A stretch of 11,071 nt of DNA from Candidatus Zipacnadia bacterium (GTDB lineage Bacteria; Armatimonadota; Zipacnadia; Zipacnadales; Zipacnadaceae). Position 1 is the first letter of the stretch, and every line of letters starts with the position of its first letter. Where the stretch lies: the NCBI GenBank assembly GCA_029821515.1, contig JALGTD010000032.1:1-11071 (forward strand). Direction: 5' to 3'. Both the position numbers and the translations under genes were made by a program. The notes below the pieces were generated by a model, which did no database searches, had not been told where the DNA came from, and saw nothing but the letters and a program-made list of their open reading frames with translations. Positions 5,553 through 11,071 of the stretch are shown one piece after another.

Positions 5553-8500
5553 TTACCCCTGGCTGACAGCTTCCTGCTGCCACAGAGTTATTACCGCAGG
5601 ACAGTGCCGGATTTGGATGGGGAACTGCTCGCTGCAGTCAACCGTATAGCCCTCGCCCAGTTCCACTCGCCGCACCCCATTGCCTCCGGTCAGTTTCAGC
5701 ACAACGGGCTGTCGCCCACGATTCTCTTCGATGACCTGCTTGATTCGGCGCAGTGACTGCTCACCACAACCAGTCGCATCCACTTCAATGAATACGGTTC
5801 GGGCCGGAGCCGCGATGTCCGGCGGCGCAGGTTCGGGCTGCTCGTTGCCTGCGGATTGCACCGGCCCATTCACCAAGCGGCCCTGCTCAGTTTGCTTCCG
5901 TTGCTGCGCCGAGACAGGTACAGCCTCCGCCAGCGGCTTGATCCAGTCACACAGCAATTTCACCTCGTTGCCGTCATCACTGCGCGCGCCCTTCCGGTCA
6001 ATCTTGCCCTTGACGACTACAACCCCGCCTTCGTTGATATTGCCCCGGTATTTCTCATAGGTGCTGGGGAAGACGACTGTCTCCAGGTGCTTGCCCAGAC
6101 CTTCAAGCGTCAAAAACATCATTGGAGCACCACTGTTAGTAATATAGTGCTTGGTCTGGCCGATGATCCCGCCTACGATTACCGACGTGCCGTCGGCGAA
6201 TTCTGCCAGCTCACGTATTTCAGCGGTGGTCCGCTGGGCCAACTGCTCTTGCTTCTCAATCAGCGGGTGGCTGGAGACATACAGACCAAGCAGCTCTTTC
6301 TCCAAGCGTAGGCGCTCCGCCTGCGGCATCTCCGGTACCCCAGGAAGTTGCTCATCAAACGTCAGCACTTCCTCTGAACCCGCCTCCCCAAACAAAGAGT
6401 TTTGGCCGGTGATCTGATCCTGTTGATATTTCTGTCCAGCCGCGTAGAGACTATCCAGGCCTGCCAGCAATGCGTTGCGCTCACCGAATTCGTCCAACGC
6501 CCCCGTCTCGATAAGCAATTGGACTGCCGTGCGCGGAACTTTTCTGCCAGGCAAGCGCCGGCACAGATCACCCAGCCCCTGATAGGGGCCGTTTCCCTCG
6601 CGTTCAGCAACAACTGCTTCCGCGGTTGGTCCGCCCAGATTCTTGATCGCAGCCAGTCCGAAGATAACTTCCCCGTCACGGGCCGTGAACTGTGCCAGGC
6701 TACGATTGACCGTGGGGGCACACACCTGCAGGCCCATGCGCCGACACTCGTCCATATACCGGCCGACGTCCTCGCTGTTATCCATAACCGTGGACAGGTG
6801 CGCGGCCATAAACTCGCCGGGGTAGTTAGCCTTCAGATAGGCCGTCCAATAGGCTACCAGCGCATAAGCCGCCGAATGTGACTTGTTGAAACCGTACGAA
6901 GAAAAGCTCTCCATCCGCGAGTAAACCTCTTGCGCGATTCGTTCAGCTATGCCGTTGTCTAGGCAGCCCTGGATGAACTTCGGCTTCATCTGTTGCATCT
7001 TCTCGAGCTGTTTCTTGGCCATAGCCCGCATAATAATCTCAGCCTGGGGCATAGAGAAACCAGCCAGCCTCACCGCGATCTGCATAACCTGCTCCTGGTA
7101 GGTGATCACCCCATAGGTCTCTTCCAGGATCGGCTCCAGGTCTGGATGTAGATATTCAATGGCAGCTCCGTGCCGACCCTCACAGAACTCATCCAGGTGC
7201 TGCATAGGGCCAGGGCGGTACAGTGCCACTGCGGCAATGAGATGCTCAAAGCGATCGGGCTGCAGCTTGCGCATCAGCCCGCGCATCCCCTCGCTTTCCA
7301 ACTGAAATACCCCCGCCGTATCTCCACGACAAAGTAACCCGAACGTCTTGGGGTCATCGCGGGGGATAGCCAGTAGATCCAGCTTCACTTGGTGATTTCG
7401 TTGTATGGCCTCTAGCGTACGGGCACAGGCCGTCAGGGTCTTGAGCCCCAGGAAGTCGATCTTGATCAATCCGACTTCCTCAACCGGCCCCATCGGATAC
7501 TGCGTGGTCACCATGCCATCCTTTTCGCCACGCAGCGGCACATAGTCGGTGAGCGGGCCATCCGAGATGACTACCGCCGCCGCATGGACCGAAACGTGGC
7601 GCGCCAGCCCTTCCAGGCGCTGGCCAATGTCCAGCATACGCGCGATTTCGGTATCCTCCTGCCGGGCTTCAGCCAACTCCGGGACCAGCTCACAGGCCTC
7701 TTTCAAACTTGTCCCTGGCGGTACTGCCTTGGCCAGAGCATCAACCTTATCCAGAGGTACACTCATAACCCGCCCGACGTCACGGATAGCCGCCCGCGCG
7801 CCCATTGTATTGAACGTCGCCACCTGGGCGACACGGTCCCGGCCATACTTCTCCTTGACATACTCGATGATTTCCTCGCGGCGGTCATCAGGGAAATCAA
7901 GGTCAATATCAGGCGGACTGGCCCGCTCGGGGTTGAGCATTCGCTCGAAGATCAAATCATACTCCAGGGGGTCAACATCGCTTATCTCCAACAGATAGGC
8001 AACAATGCTGCCGGTCGCCGAACCTCGCCCCGGCCCTACCAGAATGCCCCGCTGCTTGGCCTCGCGGATGAAATCACTGACAATCAAAAAGTACCCCGAG
8101 TAGTTCATCTCGTCAATGATATCAAGCTCGTAATCCAGCCGCTGGCGCACCTCGGGCCGCTCGGCGCCGTAGCGTTTCTCTATATTCTGCTCGCACAGAT
8201 GCCGCAGGTAGCTGGTCACGTCGTAGCCGTTTCCCACCTCAACATGGGGCAGGCGCACCGCCCCCAGGTCCAGCTCAAGATTGCAGCGGTCGGCTATCTG
8301 TACCGTATTGCTCAGCGCTTCGGGAACCTCCCCGAACAGCTCTGCCATCTCTTCGGCCGACTTCAGGTAAAACTCGTTAGTCTCAAAGCGCATCCGGTTG
8401 AGATCGGAGAGGGTGGCCTGCGTCTGAATGCAGAGCAATACATCGTGGGCCTCAGCGTCTTCCTGGCGCACGTAGTGAGCATCATTGGTCGCCACCACGG

Positions 8501-9101
8501 GAATGCCCAGTTCTTCGGAGAGCTGTATCTCAGCGGCAATGATCTTCTTCTGACCGGCCAGACCGTGGTCCATAAGCTCCAGGTAGAAATTATCTTCGCC
8601 GAACAGCTCCCGCAGTATTTCGGCCTGCTGGCGGGCTGCGGCGTAGTTGTCATCGAGAATCGCCTGGGCAATCGCTCCCTGCTTGCAGGCACTGAGTGCA
8701 ATCAGCCCTTCTGCGTGGTCACTGAGCAGTTCCAGGTCAGCGCGCGGGTGATAGTAGAAGCCCTCCAGGTGAGCCTGGCTGACGATCTGCAAAAGATTGC
8801 GGTAGCCGGCCTCATTCTCAGCCAGCAGCGTCAGATGCCGCGTACGCTGACTCTGGCGGGGAGCTCGTTCAAAGCGGCTGTCAGAGGCCATGTAGATTTC
8901 ACAGCCAATAATCGGCTTGACTCCGACGGCCCGGCATGCCTTATAGAAATCAATGGCTCCGTACATCACTCCGTGGTCGGTCATCGCCACCGCCGGCATA
9001 CCCATCTCGGCAGTGCGCTGGGCTAGGTCATCCAGACGACAGGCCCCGTCCAGCAGACTGTACTCAGTATGAACGTGGAGGTGAACAAACTGCTCGCCCA
9101 T
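5553..9101 (-). CDS. dnaE: DNA polymerase III subunit alpha
   Basis: DnaE is the replicative polymerase of the cytoplasmic Pol III holoenzyme. The 1182-residue product has the standard order: PHP domain (1-270), palm/thumb/fingers polymerase core (about 280-830), helix-hairpin-helix region (about 835-875), clamp-binding peptide QNSLF (900-904), OB fold (about 972-1055), a Gln/Pro/Ala-rich linker (1060-1100) and a C-terminal tau-binding-like domain (1100-1175). The catalytic aspartates are D398 and D400 (P-D-I-D-L-D-F) and D549 (K-I-D-F-L-G-L-K). Unlike the E. coli enzyme, the PHP metal site appears complete: H7, H9, D42, H43, E68, H89, C139, D207 and H209, so a built-in proofreading or phosphoesterase activity is possible. 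The ATG at 9101 has AAGGA (9111-9115) 9 bases upstream. It lies 75 bases after the lipoprotein gene with no strong promoter between. Confidence 0.97.
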   Translation of the reverse strand: MGEQFVHLHVHTEYSLLDGACRLDDLAQRTAEMGMPAVAMTDHGVMYGAIDFYKACRAVGVKPIIGCEIYMASDSRFERAPRQSQRTRHLTLLAENEAGYRNLLQIVSQAHLEGFYYHPRADLELLSDHAEGLIALSACKQGAIAQAILDDNYAAARQQAEILRELFGEDNFYLELMDHGLAGQKKIIAAEIQLSEELGIPVVATNDAHYVRQEDAEAHDVLLCIQTQATLSDLNRMRFETNEFYLKSAEEMAELFGEVPEALSNTVQIADRCNLELDLGAVRLPHVEVGNGYDVTSYLRHLCEQNIEKRYGAERPEVRQRLDYELDIIDEMNYSGYFLIVSDFIREAKQRGILVGPGRGSATGSIVAYLLEISDVDPLEYDLIFERMLNPERASPPDIDLDFPDDRREEIIEYVKEKYGRDRVAQVATFNTMGARAAIRDVGRVMSVPLDKVDALAKAVPPGTSLKEACELVPELAEARQEDTEIARMLDIGQRLEGLARHVSVHAAAVVISDGPLTDYVPLRGEKDGMVTTQYPMGPVEEVGLIKIDFLGLKTLTACARTLEAIQRNHQVKLDLLAIPRDDPKTFGLLCRGDTAGVFQLESEGMRGLMRKLQPDRFEHLIAAVALYRPGPMQHLDEFCEGRHGAAIEYLHPDLEPILEETYGVITYQEQVMQIAVRLAGFSMPQAEIIMRAMAKKQLEKMQQMKPKFIQGCLDNGIAERIAQEVYSRMESFSSYGFNKSHSAAYALVAYWTAYLKANYPGEFMAAHLSTVMDNSEDVGRYMDECRRMGLQVCAPTVNRSLAQFTARDGEVIFGLAAIKNLGGPTAEAVVAEREGNGPYQGLGDLCRRLPGRKVPRTAVQLLIETGALDEFGERNALLAGLDSLYAAGQKYQQDQITGQNSLFGEAGSEEVLTFDEQLPGVPEMPQAERLRLEKELLGLYVSSHPLIEKQEQLAQRTTAEIRELAEFADGTSVIVGGIIGQTKHYITNSGAPMMFLTLEGLGKHLETVVFPSTYEKYRGNINEGGVVVVKGKIDRKGARSDDGNEVKLLCDWIKPLAEAVPVSAQQRKQTEQGRLVNGPVQSAGNEQPEPAPPDIAAPARTVFIEVDATGCGEQSLRRIKQVIEENRGRQPVVLKLTGGNGVRRVELGEGYTVDCSEQFPIQIRHCPAVITLWQQEAVSQG

Positions 9102-9176
9102 CGGCTAATTTCCTTCTATTGCTGTGTAGTCTGTTATGATTTATTGGTAGAGACTGCTCGAAAAGCTGCCGCTTGG

Positions 9177-10109
9177 TTACTCCCCGCCAGGTTGCGTCCG
9201 GGCCCCTGGCGTCTCGGCTTCGGTCTCTGCACCCGGCTCGGCGGCCGGCTCTTCTTCTACTCCAGCAGCGGCTGCCTCTTCCGGTTCTGGCGGCTCCTGC
9301 TCAGCGCCAATTACGGTGGTCTCCTCCCCGATCTTCTCCTGAACCTGGCTGAGTATTGCCTCAAGCTGATCCAGCTCAGCCATCAGCACCGGCCAGGCTT
9401 CCCGACGCCGGGCGTCCTGCGCGCCGCGCACACTCTCGCTGGCGCTGTCCAGTAGCTGGACGGTGGCATCATCCCGCAGATCAGCCAGTATTTCCACTAT
9501 CTGCTCAGCGGCCTGCTGGAGTTGCTCGTCGTCCACTTTAGCCTTGGCCTGCTCGATGCGGTCTACTACTTTCGGCACCAGCGACGCCGGCGCCTGCATA
9601 GCAGTGTCAATGGCCGCCAGCAGCGACGAGGAGGCCGCACCAACCGCCTCCGATGCGGGCAGACTACTGATGGCCGTCAGCGCCCGCTCCAGATGCTGGG
9701 CCATTGCTGCCGCCGGGACTTCTGCGCGCAGCGCAGTTAGGGTTGGCCCCAGCCGATCCAGTGCAGCGGTCGTCTTGTCGGCTTGCTTGTTGGCGGCACC
9801 GCTACGGGCCACCCCCACCAGAGCCTTGGCCACACCCAGGTCCTCATCTACCACTGCTACCCCCGTGGGCGCCTCGGCCAGGGCCTCGCGGCGCTTGACC
9901 TCCTCGGCCAGCCCTTCCAGGGTGGTTCCGGTCTGTTCAGTATACTTCTGGACCTCTTCCAGCAGTTGCTGCTGCTCGGGAGAGATTTGCGGCTCTATCG
10001 CCACAGGGGGTGGAGGCGGGACGGTGGGCGCAACCTGCTGCTCGGGCTGACAACCGACGATCACTAAGATAAACAATACTACCGCAACGACGGAGCCAAT
10101 AACACGCAT
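9177..10109 (-). CDS. Helical lipoprotein of unknown function
   Basis: I do not recognise the family. The 310-residue product begins with a lipoprotein signal peptide: M-R, a hydrophobic core, then lipobox I17-V-G-C20, so Cys20 should be lipidated and the protein tethered to a membrane outside the cytoplasm. A proline-rich stretch (five consecutive prolines near 32-36) follows. The body (about 45-255) is Ala/Glu/Gln/Leu-rich and almost certainly helical, possibly with coiled-coil parts, and has no further Cys. The last ~50 residues are an acidic Glu/Ala/Pro-rich tail, probably disordered. The ATG at 10109 is chosen because GGGAAGG (10118-10124) sits 8 bases upstream; an in-frame GTG at 10118 overlaps that ribosome site. 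It has its own promoter at 10160-10188 and may be cotranscribed with dnaE. A spacer or scaffold role at the envelope is only a guess. Confidence 0.75.
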   Translation of the reverse strand: MRVIGSVVAVVLFILVIVGCQPEQQVAPTVPPPPPVAIEPQISPEQQQLLEEVQKYTEQTGTTLEGLAEEVKRREALAEAPTGVAVVDEDLGVAKALVGVARSGAANKQADKTTAALDRLGPTLTALRAEVPAAAMAQHLERALTAISSLPASEAVGAASSSLLAAIDTAMQAPASLVPKVVDRIEQAKAKVDDEQLQQAAEQIVEILADLRDDATVQLLDSASESVRGAQDARRREAWPVLMAELDQLEAILSQVQEKIGEETTVIGAEQEPPEPEEAAAAGVEEEPAAEPGAETEAETPGARTQPGGE

Positions 10110-10117
10110 TATTTGCA

Positions 10118-10124
10118 CCTTCCC
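10118..10124 (-). promoter_or_regulatory. Shine-Dalgarno that fixes the lipoprotein start
   Basis: GGGAAGG on the minus strand ends 8 bases before the ATG at 10109. A GTG three codons earlier in the same frame (10118-10116) overlaps this site and is therefore an unlikely start. Confidence 0.7.
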
Positions 10125-10159
10125 AAAACGAGGTGTTAATATCTGGAGGTACGGTTCTA

Positions 10160-10188
10160 ATAATACCAGTCTGGAGAGCAGTTGGCAA
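10160..10188 (-). promoter_or_regulatory. Extended -10 promoter of the lipoprotein gene
   Basis: On the minus strand TTGCCA (10183-10188) and TATTAT (10160-10165) are exactly 17 bases apart, and the -10 is preceded by TGG, which fits an extended -10 element (TGn). Transcription would start near 10153, with a leader of about 44 bases before the ATG at 10109. The promoter may also serve dnaE and hisD downstream. Confidence 0.7.
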
Positions 10189-10190
10189 GG

Positions 10191-10211
10191 GCAATTTTTT
10201 CGGAAAATTGC
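10191..10211. repeat. AT-rich inverted repeat next to the lipoprotein promoter
   Basis: The arms GCAATTTT (10191-10198) and AAAATTGC (10204-10211) are a perfect 8-bp inverted repeat around a 5-base loop, 2 bases upstream of the -35 element. It could be a weak terminator for the upstream TPR gene or an operator. It has no T-run beyond the stem. Confidence 0.4.
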
Positions 10212-10270
10212 TCCACGTTTGTACGACGCAGTTTCCCGGCAGGCTGAGTTGCCACACCAGGACTGCGCCC

Positions 10271-11071
10271 TTATTGAGTCGTGGCTCCGCTGTCTTCGGT
10301 GGTATGTGTCAGGGACTGGGCACTGGCAAACATAGCCAGCAGGTGAGTGGCGTAGGGGTGGTCAGGGGCAAGTTGCAAGGTTCGCTGCCACTCAGCCTGG
10401 GCCTGGTCGGCTTCGCCCAGCGTATACAGGCTCACACCATACCAGAAATGCAGTTCGGCATTGCCTTTGTCGCGGCTTACAGCCCGGGATAGGATGCCCT
10501 CGGCATCCGCCGCCTTGTGCCAGCAGATCAACGACTGCGCGTAAGCCACAACAGCCGCCACTGAGCCAGGCTCCGCCTCGTAAGCTTCGCGCAACTTGTC
10601 CTGGGCCAGCGGCGCGCAGCAGCTTCCAACTTCCTCCTGCAACTCGTGGTCAGGTAAGGCCGCGAAGAAGTCGGTTAGTATGCGCGTCAGGCAAACGTCG
10701 GCGGCGGTGCGCTCCATAGAGGTGGCCCGCTTGGTGAAGCCGCCATGCCCGCCCGAAGTATCAAAGCGCTGCCGCCAGAACAGAATTTCTCCACTGTCAG
10801 CGGCCACGATCGTCAGCTTGATGCCGACCTGGGCTTTCTTGCGTTCGGAGAAGACACTCTTTTTCTCATACGTCTCCAGTTGCAGGACATTGCCGTAGAT
10901 GGCCCAATCGGCCCCTACCTTCGCGGCAATGCGCACCGCGTCATCTCTTCTCATCGGCACCCCCGGCTCCAGCCTGGTGTCCTGGCTGACCACGGCACTG
11001 ACCAGTGCCGGTGGCACAACTGTAAACCCTTCGCGGGTGAAGTAGCGATGCAGATGATGCCGACAGACCTC
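10271..11071 (-). CDS. CsgG/TolB-like plus TPR envelope protein, 5' end off the right edge
   Basis: The frame stays open to the right edge, and the sequence before the first possible GTG (11017) still looks like protein (R-E-G-F-T-V-V-P-P), so the start lies outside the window. The visible 266 residues fall into two parts. The first resembles the alpha/beta domain of CsgG/TolB-like envelope proteins: G-F-T-V-V-P-P, then A-A-K-V-G-A-D-W-A-I-Y-G-N-V, a K-K-A-Q-V-G-I-K-L strand and A-A-D-S-G-E-I-L-F-W. The second has about two tetratricopeptide repeats (AVVAYAQSLICWHKAADAEG and FWYGVSLYTLGEADQAQAEW regions). In related proteins the first domain lets envelope proteins assemble, and TPRs bind partners. 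A lipoprotein or periplasmic location is likely but the N terminus is not visible. The stop at 10271 lies 161 bases before the lipoprotein ATG. Confidence 0.65.
   Translation of the reverse strand, partial: EVCRHHLHRYFTREGFTVVPPALVSAVVSQDTRLEPGVPMRRDDAVRIAAKVGADWAIYGNVLQLETYEKKSVFSERKKAQVGIKLTIVAADSGEILFWRQRFDTSGGHGGFTKRATSMERTAADVCLTRILTDFFAALPDHELQEEVGSCCAPLAQDKLREAYEAEPGSVAAVVAYAQSLICWHKAADAEGILSRAVSRDKGNAELHFWYGVSLYTLGEADQAQAEWQRTLQLAPDHPYATHLLAMFASAQSLTHTTEDSGATTQ

Noticed and set aside
7584..9026. Long plus-strand open frame (480 codons) opposite dnaE
   Set aside because: It is fully antisense to conserved PHP and polymerase sequence of dnaE, shows no domain of its own, and arises from the GC-rich codon pattern of that gene.
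9102..9176. Possible dnaE promoter and small hairpin in the gap before dnaE
   Set aside because: Only weak -10-like (CATAAC, TCATAA) and 4-bp stem (AAGC/GCTT) signals are seen. They are not better than chance.
9463..10050. Plus-strand open frame rich in Ser/Ala opposite the lipoprotein gene
   Set aside because: Its composition is the mirror of the Ala/Glu-rich lipoprotein. The minus-strand frame has a ribosome site, promoter and lipobox, so the opposite frame is a shadow.
1..11071. tRNA, rRNA, CRISPR, insertion sequences, phage or defence genes
   Set aside because: I saw no cloverleaf, regularly spaced repeats, transposase, integrase or terminal inverted repeats on reading both strands.

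Overview
The window looks like an ordinary chromosomal segment of a free-living, moderately GC-rich bacterium. It is densely packed with housekeeping and envelope genes, and I see no phage, insertion sequence, CRISPR array, tRNA or rRNA. The organism cannot be named from the sequence. The DnaE form (intact PHP metal site, PDIDLDF active-site motif) and the LapA-like/LppM-like envelope genes fit a non-proteobacterial lineage, for example Armatimonadota, Chloroflexota or relatives; that is inference only.

Left part (1-1781, minus strand). The 5' end of an MFS transporter gene runs off the left edge. Upstream of it is a two-gene operon: a LapA-domain (DUF1049) membrane protein followed by an LppM/DUF3153-like membrane-anchored protein. 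The operon has a near-consensus sigma-70 promoter (TTGACC-17-TATAAT). Its second gene carries an exact in-frame 45-bp tandem duplication and reads through what looks like its own intrinsic terminator, so its 3' end is suspect.

Middle (1782-4127, plus strand). An AT-rich divergent intergenic region with a 24-bp dyad precedes a two-component pair: a six-TM, PAS-containing histidine kinase with a degenerate catalytic domain, and a stand-alone receiver with all key residues intact. The two are in the same reading frame and separated by a single TAA codon, so they may be a split or readthrough hybrid kinase.

Right part (4222-11071, minus strand). Transcription runs leftward through a partial CsgG/TolB-like plus TPR protein, a lipoprotein of unknown function with its own extended -10 promoter, dnaE (replicative DNA polymerase III alpha subunit) and hisD (histidinol dehydrogenase). 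hisD converges on the receiver gene.

I found no clearly new multi-gene system. The most unusual points are the kinase/receiver locus (degenerate kinase, single-stop separation, no Shine-Dalgarno, upstream dyad) and the disturbed LppM-like gene.
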